DNA of 64,000 bases from an uncultured Eisenbergiella sp. Its GTDB lineage: Bacteria; Bacillota; Clostridia; Lachnospirales; Lachnospiraceae. The stretch spans positions 1 through 64,000 of the forward strand of contig CAJFMW010000004.1 in the NCBI GenBank assembly GCA_904392525.1. The letters are read 5' to 3'. The notes under the pieces are model-generated. The model worked only from the letters and a program-made list of their open reading frames with translations, did not search any database and had not been told where the DNA came from. This document shows, piece after piece, positions 55,758-64,000 of this stretch; within the stretch, counting starts at the first letter, position 1, and every line of letters begins with the position of its first letter. The position numbers were made by a program, and so were the translations under genes.

Positions 55758-57068
55758 CTATGAAGCATTACCAGCCATTCCCTCTGCCTTTGCCCTGTTG
55801 CGGGTACGCAGGCTCACATAAAAGCAGTTCATTTCGTCCCGGTACTCCACACCGATTGCCGCATGGTGCTTTGCCGCAACCTCACTGGCAATCGCAAGGC
55901 CGAGCCCGTAGCCCGTTCGGGAGGCCCGCACCCTTTCATCCCGGTAGAAGCGCTGGAAAATCAGCGTCCGCTTCTCCTTCGGGATTGGCTCTCCTTCACT
56001 GTTCACCCAAAGTTTTGCCCTGCCGCGTCCGGCCGGCTCCAGCCGGACCTCCACACGGCCTGCACTTCCCGCTCTGTCCTCTCCTGCCTCACCCGCTTCG
56101 TCCGCTGTGCCGGACGCATATTTGACCGCATTATCCAGAAGAACCGTAACCAGCTGTCCCAGCTGGGAGGCGTCTCCTTTTACAAACACATCGTCCGCCA
56201 CCTCAAACTGCAGTTCCTTCCCGGCCTGATAAAAAAGAGGTTCAAAAACCAGAAGCTTCTCCGTCAACACATCGCTGAAGGAGAAAGTTTCCCAGCTTTC
56301 CTTCCGCTTGGTCCAGGTATCCCCTTTGGCCAGAAGCAGAAGGCTCTCCACCAGAGCGCGCATATCCCTGCATTCCTGATTGATATGCTCCAGCCATCTG
56401 TCCGCCTCTTCCGGAAGCCCGGCGCAGCGCTCCTGAAGGAGCTCCGCATTGGCGGTGATAACCGTCAGAGGCGTCTTTAATTCATGGGAAGCGTCCGCCA
56501 CGAACTGCTTCTGCAGGCGAAGGGACTGCGCGATGGGCCGGACCACCCAGTGAGAAAACAGGAAGGAAAGGCCCAGAAACAGCAGCCAGATGACCGCGCA
56601 GGCCAGACCCCCATAGCGTAAAACCGCATCCAGCACGGTATCTCCATAGGAAGTATCCGCGAATACCAGCAGATGGCCGGAGGGCTGTTCCACCCGAAGG
56701 TATCTGAGCTGATAACCGTCAAGAATACCGTTATCCGCCTTCGCCGCCATTCCAAGGAAAGCCAGCTGTTCCAGATAGCCCATCCCGGGGAAGGAGTTAT
56801 AAGCGCTCTCCCGCATGATAACCTCTCCGTTCTCCGTTACCAGCACGGAAAAATAAGGGAGCCTCACCTGGGGAACCGCATCAAAGATCAGCCGTTCTCC
56901 GGGCTGTTCCACCGCCCGTTCCAGAATCAGCCTTCCCTCCTCATCCCCTCTGCTTCGCAGCACCAGTATCAGGGCGGTAAAGGTGATTCCGATCACCGCC
57001 GTCACGATGAGCATATTATAAATGATGAATTTCCGCCTCAGCCGGCTGATTTCCTTCATGTTTTCCAC
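55758..57068 (-). CDS. Sensor histidine kinase
   Basis: FVADASHELKTPLTVITANAELL; two TM segments. Confidence 0.92.
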   Translation of the reverse strand: MENMKEISRLRRKFIIYNMLIVTAVIGITFTALILVLRSRGDEEGRLILERAVEQPGERLIFDAVPQVRLPYFSVLVTENGEVIMRESAYNSFPGMGYLEQLAFLGMAAKADNGILDGYQLRYLRVEQPSGHLLVFADTSYGDTVLDAVLRYGGLACAVIWLLFLGLSFLFSHWVVRPIAQSLRLQKQFVADASHELKTPLTVITANAELLQERCAGLPEEADRWLEHINQECRDMRALVESLLLLAKGDTWTKRKESWETFSFSDVLTEKLLVFEPLFYQAGKELQFEVADDVFVKGDASQLGQLVTVLLDNAVKYASGTADEAGEAGEDRAGSAGRVEVRLEPAGRGRAKLWVNSEGEPIPKEKRTLIFQRFYRDERVRASRTGYGLGLAIASEVAAKHHAAIGVEYRDEMNCFYVSLRTRNRAKAEGMAGNAS

Positions 57069-57075
57069 CGCTTTC

Positions 57076-57750
57076 TCACTTCTTCACAATCCGATAGCCC
57101 AGCTTCCTGCTGGTCACAATGCAGATATCCGCCTTTAAAAATTCCAGTTTTTTGCGCAGAAAGGAAATGTATACCTCCACATTGTTTTCCACCGCGTCCG
57201 CATCGTTTCCCCAGACCTTCAACAGCAGGGTTTCCTTGGAAACCACCTGCTCTCTGTTAACCATGAGGATCCGCATGATATCATATTCCTTTTTTCCGAG
57301 GGAAATCTGTTTTTCCGGCCCCCGCAGCGTGTAATCGGCCTGATTCAGGGTGATATTTCCATAGGACGGATTTTCCGGAATCATCTCGCCCCGGCGTCTG
57401 ACCAGTGTTTTCACCACAGCGGTCAGTTCCTGCATGTCGAAGGGTTTGGTCAGATAATAATCCGCCCCGCTCTCCAGCCCGAGCACCCGGTCCTCCAGCT
57501 CGCTTTTTGCCGTCAGAATCAGGACGGGGACAAAGCATCCCTTCCTTCGCACCTCTTTTAACAGGCTGATTCCGTCCATTCCGGGCAGCATGAGATCCAG
57601 GATGGCCGCATCGTAGCCCCCGGCAGGCAGCAGCACGGCTCCCTGCCTTCCATCCTCACAGATATCGCAGTCATACCAATACTTCAGGATATCCCGGATG
57701 GACTCCGCCAGCCGCCTGTTGTCTTCTATAATCAAAATGCGCATGGCCAT
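57076..57750 (-). CDS. OmpR-family response regulator
   Basis: MRILIIEDNRRLAESIRDILKYW...AILDLMLPGMDGISLL. Confidence 0.93.
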   Translation of the reverse strand: MAMRILIIEDNRRLAESIRDILKYWYDCDICEDGRQGAVLLPAGGYDAAILDLMLPGMDGISLLKEVRRKGCFVPVLILTAKSELEDRVLGLESGADYYLTKPFDMQELTAVVKTLVRRRGEMIPENPSYGNITLNQADYTLRGPEKQISLGKKEYDIMRILMVNREQVVSKETLLLKVWGNDADAVENNVEVYISFLRKKLEFLKADICIVTSRKLGYRIVKK

Positions 57751-57869
57751 TCCCCGCTCTCATAAGTTTATCTCGCGTTTTCTTCCGAACCGCTATAAAT
57801 GATTATATATGCCGGATGCCTATTTTACAATCCCCTGCGGGCTTCCTCAGGCAGGGAACAACCATACAC

Positions 57870-57938
57870 GTCACAGTTCACTTCGCGCCATTCGCAGACA
57901 GCCGCCGCAACCGGATTTTTCCAGTTACGGCGGCTGTC
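57870..57938. repeat. Partial relative of the 31.86-kb element plus a 19-bp hairpin
   Basis: gtcacagttcacttcgcgccattcgca (57870-57896) matches 25/27 with the left end at 31855; stem gacagccgccgcaaccgga (57897-57915) / tccagttacggcggctgtc (57920-57938), 17/19 paired. Confidence 0.8.
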
Positions 57939-57992
57939 AGAAAAGCGCACACGATTCTGTTTTTATGCTGTTTTGGGTCTTTCCAGACTGTC

Positions 57993-59006
57993 CTACCTGG
58001 CCCGGATCTCCTTACGCATGAAGCAGATATAGGACAGGGCGAACATGATAATTGTCAGCGCCAGCAGTCCCACCAGATGAGGCCATACCAGAAGCAAGCT
58101 CTGTCCAAGCGACAGATAGCCGCTGATGGCTCCCGACAGCTGCTGCGGCAGGATCACGTTGGTGGTCCGCACCGTAGGGTCCATAATGGTAGAAATCGCT
58201 TCGCTGTACAGGTAATAGGGAGAAAGTCTGTTCAGGCCGTACTGCAGGTCATAGTAATCGATCACCTGTCCCCAGGTCGTCACATTTTCCGTGGGATACA
58301 GCACTCCCATCAGCATATTGACCACCAGAGACATGAACAGCGCGAAGAAGATCCACAGGGCGATGACGATCATGGCCGAGGTCGCCGCATGGCGGCAGAC
58401 GACGGAGAAAAAGATTGACAGCGCCAGCCAGAAGCAGATATAAACGGAGGTGAAGAAAAGCATGGCAAAAATACGCCCCGCTTCGTCCGCCGTGGGCGGG
58501 ATTCCCACCGTGATCAGGCCTATGGCACTGATGATCAGCCCCATTCCGAACACCATGATAAAAATGACGGTAGCACCCGCCAGGAATTTTCCGTTAATGA
58601 CGGCATCCCGGTAGATCGGCTGGGATACCAGCCGGTTCAGCGTTCCTTCCGACCGCTCGCTGTTGATGGCGTCAAAGCCCAGCGTCAGCCCGACAAAGGG
58701 CCCGAGCAGCGCGATGAAGGAAAGGAACGAAGGGATCGATTCTCCGCTTAAGGTAAACAGCTTCAGGAAAATATTGTTCGGATCCGACTCCACCGCCTCG
58801 GAGAGCCCGGACAGCGCGCCGTAGATGCTGGCACAGCTCGTCAGCAGGATCAGCGCGAGGATGATTAAGAAGCGCCTGCTTCTCAAATGATCCGCCAGTT
58901 CCTTTCTGTACAGGGCATGCAGTCCGCTTCTGTACGGCTTTGCATCATCCCTGGTTTTTACGGAACGAAAGAAAACGTCCGCTCTTTTTCTGATCGAACT
59001 GAGCAT
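57993..59006 (-). CDS. ABC transporter permease (ABC-2 type)
   Basis: LYRKELADHLRSRRFLIILALILL...GFDAINSERSEGTLNRLVSQPIYRDAVINGKF. Confidence 0.9.
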   Translation of the reverse strand: MLSSIRKRADVFFRSVKTRDDAKPYRSGLHALYRKELADHLRSRRFLIILALILLTSCASIYGALSGLSEAVESDPNNIFLKLFTLSGESIPSFLSFIALLGPFVGLTLGFDAINSERSEGTLNRLVSQPIYRDAVINGKFLAGATVIFIMVFGMGLIISAIGLITVGIPPTADEAGRIFAMLFFTSVYICFWLALSIFFSVVCRHAATSAMIVIALWIFFALFMSLVVNMLMGVLYPTENVTTWGQVIDYYDLQYGLNRLSPYYLYSEAISTIMDPTVRTTNVILPQQLSGAISGYLSLGQSLLLVWPHLVGLLALTIIMFALSYICFMRKEIRAR

Positions 59007-59955
59007 GTTCTTTCTCTCCTTTCTCAAAGTATCTGCGGTAGATTTCATCCAGGTCGCTTCCTCTCTGTCTTAAATGAGCAATGGTATAGCCGCCCTGCAG
59101 CGCCTTGCGGACCAGTTCTCTGCGCAAGTCCATCCGGGAGTAAACCACGTAATATTCCCCGTTATGCTCCACCCGGTCCACATTTCCCAGATTTTTCAGA
59201 AGCTCTGGGAATCCGCTGTCATCGGGTATTGCGGAAACCTCCAGCGCGCAGTGTCCCTCCTGCTGAAGCTCTTTTGCCAGCTCTTCAATCCTGCCACAGG
59301 CCACCAGCTTTCCTTCCACGAAAATGCCTACTCTGTCGCAGACCTGCTGCACCTGATAAAGCTGGTGGGAGGAAATCAGAATGGTCCGCCCTTCTTCTTC
59401 CGCCATCTGACGGATCAGCGTCATCAGTTCCCGCATTCCTTCCGGGTCAAGTCCCAGCGTAGGTTCATCCATGATGATCACCTTCGGGTCCTTGATCAGC
59501 ACATCCGCCACGCCGAGACGCTGCTTCATACCACGGGAATAGGTTCCTGTCTTCTGATCCGCCGCTCTGGTCATTCCCACTTTTTCCAGAAGAATATCAA
59601 TCCGCTCCTCCAGCTCTTTGCCGCCGAGGCCGTTCAGTCTTCCGGTAAACCGCAGATTTTCCCGTCCCGTCATATCCATATAAAAGCCAACGCTGTCCGG
59701 CAGATAACCCACGATCTGTTTTACCGCAATGGGGTCCCGCGTACAGTTTTTTCCATCAATAAACGCGGTTCCCGCCGTGGGCTCCGTCAGCCCAAGAAGC
59801 ATCAGCGTGGTCGTGGTTTTGCCCGCGCCGTTTGGGCCAAGCAGGCCGAAGATCTCGCCCTTTTTAATGTTCAGCGTCAGATTGTCGACCGCTTTCTTTT
59901 CTCCGTAGGCTTTGGTCAGACCCTTCATCTGTATGATCATTTTATCGTCTGACAC
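58945..59955 (-). CDS. ABC transporter ATP-binding protein
   Basis: GLLGPNGAGKTTTTLMLLGL; YSRGMKQRLGVADVLIKDPKVIIMDEPTLGLDPEG. Confidence 0.94.
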   Translation of the reverse strand: MSDDKMIIQMKGLTKAYGEKKAVDNLTLNIKKGEIFGLLGPNGAGKTTTTLMLLGLTEPTAGTAFIDGKNCTRDPIAVKQIVGYLPDSVGFYMDMTGRENLRFTGRLNGLGGKELEERIDILLEKVGMTRAADQKTGTYSRGMKQRLGVADVLIKDPKVIIMDEPTLGLDPEGMRELMTLIRQMAEEEGRTILISSHQLYQVQQVCDRVGIFVEGKLVACGRIEELAKELQQEGHCALEVSAIPDDSGFPELLKNLGNVDRVEHNGEYYVVYSRMDLRRELVRKALQGGYTIAHLRQRGSDLDEIYRRYFEKGEKEHAQFDQKKSGRFLSFRKNQG

Positions 59956-59991
59956 GGCAATGCCTCCTTTCCTGTCTGTTTCATACGGCGG

Positions 59992-61212
59992 TTACCTCCT
60001 GCCGTATTTGCGGAACACATACACAAGTCCGCCGATTACACACAGGATGATCAGCACTGCCAACAGGCCCCAGATCGTCTGTGTCTTCACGGATACACGG
60101 AACTCTGCACTGGAGGTCGCCTCATCCGTTTCTGCCGTAAAGGTTGCCACATAGTCTCCCGTAATCGCATCGGAGCTGGGGGTCACGGTCGCAATCACTT
60201 CCACCGTGCTTCCCGCAGGAATGGAGTCGATCACGTTATCCTCCACGTTATAGGTTACCGTCCATCCGGAAGGAAGGGTTGAATTTAAGGAAACATTCTG
60301 CAGATCCACATTTCCGGTGTTGGTGATGTTCAGCGTCACATCCGACTCATCGTTCGCATGCGCGTCAAAGCTGAGTCTTCCGTCCGGCGTGCTTAAAGAA
60401 ATCCCATATGTACCGGTGATGACCACCTTCAGATCCGTGGTCAGCGTCTCGGATGCGGATACAGCGCTGCAGGAAATGTCGTATTCTCCCGCTTCCACAC
60501 CTTCCGGAGGAACAACCTCAACCGTCAGTCCCTGGCTCGCGCTGGACTCCACATCAATACCTGCCACAGATGCCGTTTCATCAGAAGGGGTGAAGCGTAC
60601 CTGCCAGCCGGAGGGAGCATTGGAAGAAAGGCTGTAGGACTGGGTGGAAAGGCCGTTGTTGATCAGCGTGGTGCTGAAGCTGAAGGTCGTTCCGGAAGTT
60701 CCTTCCTGTTCCGGATATTCCGTCGTAAAGCTTCCCGCTCCCGCGTTCACCTCATTTACCTGAAAAGAAAGCGTAAGGGAATCTTGGATTTCTTCGCTGA
60801 CAGAGGCGTCCACAACCACATCATAGGTGCCTTCCTCCAGCGCATCTGGAACGGTCAGATGAAGTGTAAGAGCGGTTCCTTCGCCGCCGTTTGCCACATG
60901 AACCCGGCTCACCTCATAGCTTCCGCCCTGCAGGTATCCTTCCCAACCTTCCGGAAGGGATGCGATTTCCACATCTGCATCCAGAGCGCTTCCGGACGTA
61001 TTCGTCAGGGTCAGCGTAATGTTCAGAGTCTCTCCCGGTGTGATCGTCATACCCGGATATTCTGTGGACAGCTCCAGGCCTCCCGCCGCATGTACGGTCC
61101 GGGCGCTTCCCCAGAACAAAACCAGCGCCATCATGGCCGCCGCGAATGCCGCAATCAAAATGTGCATTCCTTTTGAAGGCGTCTGCCTTCCGATTTTCAC
61201 TGCTTTTTCCAT
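59992..61212 (-). CDS. NEW3/alpha-galactosidase-associated domain membrane-anchored surface protein
   Basis: Signal peptide; repeated TPGETLNITLTLTNTS.../LPSGWTVTY Ig-like units; C-terminal TM and basic tail. Confidence 0.85.
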   Translation of the reverse strand: MEKAVKIGRQTPSKGMHILIAAFAAAMMALVLFWGSARTVHAAGGLELSTEYPGMTITPGETLNITLTLTNTSGSALDADVEIASLPEGWEGYLQGGSYEVSRVHVANGGEGTALTLHLTVPDALEEGTYDVVVDASVSEEIQDSLTLSFQVNEVNAGAGSFTTEYPEQEGTSGTTFSFSTTLINNGLSTQSYSLSSNAPSGWQVRFTPSDETASVAGIDVESSASQGLTVEVVPPEGVEAGEYDISCSAVSASETLTTDLKVVITGTYGISLSTPDGRLSFDAHANDESDVTLNITNTGNVDLQNVSLNSTLPSGWTVTYNVEDNVIDSIPAGSTVEVIATVTPSSDAITGDYVATFTAETDEATSSAEFRVSVKTQTIWGLLAVLIILCVIGGLVYVFRKYGRR

Positions 61213-61325
61213 AGGTTTTCAATTTCCTCCTTTTGCCTTCCCGGCTTTTTTCAAAAGGCGTCCTTTCGATCACAGCCGCCTTTTTTCTCGTTCTCTATCT
61301 TAGCAGAGAAAGCTTTAATGAACCT

Positions 61326-62357
61326 TTAGGAAGTTTGAAAATCCTGTGAAACCGGAGAACACCACTCCATCGTGTATTCCATCCGTCCCGTATCTTCCTC
61401 CGTTTCCCTGGAAACCACCGTCAGCCCCTCGCGCCGGTAAAAAGAGACGGCCCGCTCATTTTCCGCATAAACATGCAGAGAAAAAGAAGGATGCGTCTCC
61501 TTCACCCGGTTAAGGAGTTCTCTGCCGACTCCCTTCGAACGGGAGCCTGCCTCCACAAAAATGCCCGCCAGATAATTTCCCTGCAGCCCGGCGAAGCCCT
61601 GTATTTTTCCCTCTTCCTCACAGACAAAAATCTCCGCCTGCAGAAGCTGCTCTTTTACCGCTTCCGCATTGGACTCCCAGTATTCCCGCGGGATGAACGC
61701 GTGGGCCTCCAGATTTCCGTTCAGCCAGATTTTCATGACCTGTTCCATATCCTCCGGGGTAAATTTTCGAATTCCGTTTTCATGGACGTTTCCGCTGGTA
61801 TTTCCGCTGGCGTTTCTGCGGACATAAACCAGCCCGGTGATTCCGTTTTCGCTTTCCGTCCGGATCAGCCGCAGCTTCCTCTCCTTTTCCGACGTCTGAA
61901 ACAGGCGGATGCCGTCTCCAAGAAGGATGGGAAGAATGGAAATATGATAGACGTCTATCAGATCCTCCTCCATCAGCTGTCTGACGATGTCCGCTCCGCC
62001 GCAGATCCAGATATTTTTCCCTTCTTCCTTTTTCAGACTCTTCACCAGATCACAGGGAGACCGGTCCGTGAACAGAATCGGGGATTCTGCGGCTTTTTCC
62101 CCCTCTTCTGCCGTTCGGTGTGTGATCACCCAGGTGGTGAGTCCCTCGTAAACCCATTCTCCGGCGGACAGCTCCGTGGTTACCTGATGATAGGTATTCC
62201 AGCCCATGATCACCGTGTCCACCGTTTTGATAAAGTTCTCATAGGAATCCCCGTTTTCTGCGGATTCCTCCTGGCCGTTCATCCAGCCCACTCCGCCGTT
62301 GGGATCTGCGATGTATCCGTCCAGGCTCATACCGATGTATAGTACTGTTTTTCTCAT
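61326..62357 (-). CDS. DHFR-like (RibD C-terminal) domain fused to a GNAT acetyltransferase domain
   Basis: MRKTVLYIGMSLDGYIADPNGGVGWM...GGADIVRQLMEE; then GIRKFTPEDMEQVMKIW...GIFVEAGSRSKGVGRELLNRV. Confidence 0.85.
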   Translation of the reverse strand: MRKTVLYIGMSLDGYIADPNGGVGWMNGQEESAENGDSYENFIKTVDTVIMGWNTYHQVTTELSAGEWVYEGLTTWVITHRTAEEGEKAAESPILFTDRSPCDLVKSLKKEEGKNIWICGGADIVRQLMEEDLIDVYHISILPILLGDGIRLFQTSEKERKLRLIRTESENGITGLVYVRRNASGNTSGNVHENGIRKFTPEDMEQVMKIWLNGNLEAHAFIPREYWESNAEAVKEQLLQAEIFVCEEEGKIQGFAGLQGNYLAGIFVEAGSRSKGVGRELLNRVKETHPSFSLHVYAENERAVSFYRREGLTVVSRETEEDTGRMEYTMEWCSPVSQDFQTS

Positions 62358-62512
62358 TTTCCCTTTCCTCTTTCTATTTCTTTAGTCAGTTCTTTTTTCC
62401 ACAGGACACACAGGACCATCGGCTGAATCCAGCCGGTGGCCCTGATTACATGGAATATTCTGATCTCTCATCACAAATGGGAAGCTGTCCGTTTTCTCAT
62501 AAACATCACGTT

Positions 62513-62734
62513 CTATTTTTCCTTACATTTAATCCCATAGTTTCCCCGGCTTCCATTTTCGTATCCGCGATAGACTTCATATAATTTTCCATCTATCATA
62601 ACCTCATCGTCGGCCGTGAACGTATAGGAATACCCATTTTCTCCGCAATATGCGGCAATCGCCTCCTTCGCTTTCGTAACGGTGGGATAATTCCCACCGT
62701 CTTCATAGGGAACCCAGAATGCTTTCTTAAACAT
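62513..62734 (-). CDS. Small hypothetical protein
   Basis: MFKKAFWVPYEDGGNYPTVTKAKEAIAAYCGENGYSYTF; SD gagggg upstream. Confidence 0.6.
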   Translation of the reverse strand: MFKKAFWVPYEDGGNYPTVTKAKEAIAAYCGENGYSYTFTADDEVMIDGKLYEVYRGYENGSRGNYGIKCKEK

Positions 62735-62856
62735 ATATATCCCCTCCTGCCACATTTTAAACCGGCTTCCCATCTGCCAATATCTTCCATAGCCTCATTG
62801 TATCACTCTGGCGGGGATTTTTCATCTGTAAATGATGCCGCATGCGATGCAATTCT

Positions 62857-63456
62857 TTATCTCACGCTCCCCAGGGCCAGTTCCGCTTCAGCCCTCGCCC
62901 ATGCTGTCTGCCATGGTCTTGCCTCTATACAGGGAATTCCATACCTGCCGCAGAGCTCCGTAAGACGTTCTCCATAGGAAACGCTGATCCGGGCCCGGTA
63001 GTCCTGCGGGTCTCCTCCCTCCCGTTCCAGGTAATTTTTGACAATCTGCGCCGGATCCGGCTCCCGGACATAAAAGGCACAAATTTCCGGTCCCAAAATT
63101 GTGGAAATCCATTCCGGATTCAGAAAATCCCCTTCTATGATGACCGGAAGCCTGTCCTCCACATGTCTGAGCGCGATTTCCCGAAGCGCCGGGAACAGCT
63201 CCTTTCCCACATCCAGCAGCCAATCCACATTTTCCTCCAGACCGGCCTTCTGCCAGTCCCTTCCATGATCCCAGTAATGCAGCGCAGGAAGCTGTGCTTC
63301 GTCCGCCGCTGCTTTGACTGCGAGGTAAATATCGTCTGCTTCCAGAACCTGCGCGCCATGGTGCAGGGCAATTTCACGGGCAAGGGTTGATTTTCCTGTG
63401 CCGGAAGGGCCGCCCAAGAAGAGGACGGTCCAGGGGGTGAGGTGATTGTTATTCAT
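62857..63456 (-). CDS. P-loop kinase (2-phosphoglycerate kinase/zeta-toxin-like)
   Basis: VLFLGGPSGTGKSTLAREIALHHGAQVLEADDIYLAV. Confidence 0.75.
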   Translation of the reverse strand: MNNNHLTPWTVLFLGGPSGTGKSTLAREIALHHGAQVLEADDIYLAVKAAADEAQLPALHYWDHGRDWQKAGLEENVDWLLDVGKELFPALREIALRHVEDRLPVIIEGDFLNPEWISTILGPEICAFYVREPDPAQIVKNYLEREGGDPQDYRARISVSYGERLTELCGRYGIPCIEARPWQTAWARAEAELALGSVR

Positions 63457-63561
63457 GGGGATAACTCCTTAGCATTTTGAAAATTATATGGCTATTAAGT
63501 TAATTCTGCATTGCAATTAGCATATAATATAGGTGCAATAAACTTAAAAGGGGATGATAAA

Positions 63562-63837
63562 ATGGCTAATACTACAAATTTTAGTGTCCGCATGGACAGC
63601 GATATCAAAAGACAGTGTGAAGCGCTTTATGGTGAATTGGGAATAAACCTTACCACCGCTATCAATGTATTTTTGCGCCAGTCACTCCGCGTCGGCGACT
63701 TTCCTTTTGAAGTCAGGCTGGAACAGCCCAATAAGGAAACCATCGCCGCCATGTTAGAGGCTGAACGGATTGCCCACGATCCCAGGGTGAAGCACTACTC
63801 CGATGTGGAAGAAGCCCTCCGGGAACTGAAACGATGA
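63562..63837 (+). CDS. RelB/DinJ family antitoxin
   Basis: MANTTNFSVRMDSDIKRQCEALYGELGINLTTAINVFLRQSLRVGDFPFEV. Confidence 0.92.
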   Translation: MANTTNFSVRMDSDIKRQCEALYGELGINLTTAINVFLRQSLRVGDFPFEVRLEQPNKETIAAMLEAERIAHDPRVKHYSDVEEALRELKR

Positions 63838-63961
63838 AACGCGATATTGTTTGGACAACAAAATTCAACCAGACTGGCTGCTCATCTACCGAATAGAAGA
63901 TGATGTACTGGTTCTGACTCTGGCCCGCACAGGAACACACAGTGACCTGTTCGATAAATGA
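63834..63961 (+). pseudogene. RelE/YafQ family toxin with internal deletion
   Basis: MKRDIVWTTKFN in one frame, then directly QPDWLLIYRIEDDVLVLTLARTGTHSDLFDK* in another; ATG overlaps the antitoxin TGA. Confidence 0.8.
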
Positions 63962-64000
63962 GAGGCAGCCGCCGTCCGGCCAGCTGAAACAGCTCTCACC

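Noticed and set aside
62411-62444. Hairpin ggaccatcggct/agccggtggccc near the DHFR-GNAT gene
   Set aside because: Two mismatches, no T-run and not adjacent to an SD; too weak to class with the other elements.
1-64000. CRISPR arrays
   Set aside because: No regularly spaced identical repeats with unique spacers and no cas genes; the repeats seen are isolated palindromic elements.
1-64000. tRNA or rRNA genes
   Set aside because: No cloverleaf with a GTTCRA-type T-arm or rRNA-like sequence was recognised by eye; not excluded without tRNAscan.

Overview
This window looks like chromosomal DNA from a gut-type Clostridia (Lachnospiraceae-like) bacterium. That assignment is an inference from gene content and style; no rRNA is present.

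Left to right:
- a DUF4143-type AAA ATPase running off the left edge
- a HicB-like remnant
- a [NiFe]-hydrogenase locus: hypE/hypD/hypC, a plsY + glycolipid glycosyltransferase pair on the opposite strand, hypF, and a six-subunit Ech-type group 4 hydrogenase
- a cluster of two Gfo/Idh/MocA oxidoreductases and two sugar-phosphate-isomerase-like TIM barrels, with a divergent AraC regulator
- a hexuronate block (LacI regulator, uxaC, uxaA, uxaB, RpiB-like)
- an uncharacterised protein, a frameshifted M20 dipeptidase, and a MATE pump
- TPM and zinc-ribbon proteins, a D,D-carboxypeptidase, and a feoA-feoB-DtxR iron locus
- two two-component systems
- a GH31/GH31/AraC/GH42/GH43 glycan block
- an SOS-box-controlled small ORF
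- an ABC exporter with a NEW3 protein
- a DHFR-like/GNAT fusion
- a RelB antitoxin next to an internally deleted YafQ-like toxin.

The most unusual signal is not a gene. Short hairpins, often multi-hairpin elements, sit directly against the Shine-Dalgarno sequence of at least 11 genes between about 18 and 55 kb. Two of the larger elements (21.04-21.20 kb and 55.17-55.30 kb) share one architecture but have different, fully compensated stem sequences. A MITE-like element with 14-bp terminal inverted repeats lies at 31.86-32.04 kb, and a palindromic in-frame insertion appears to sit inside hypD. All calls come from reading the sequence; no database search was run.
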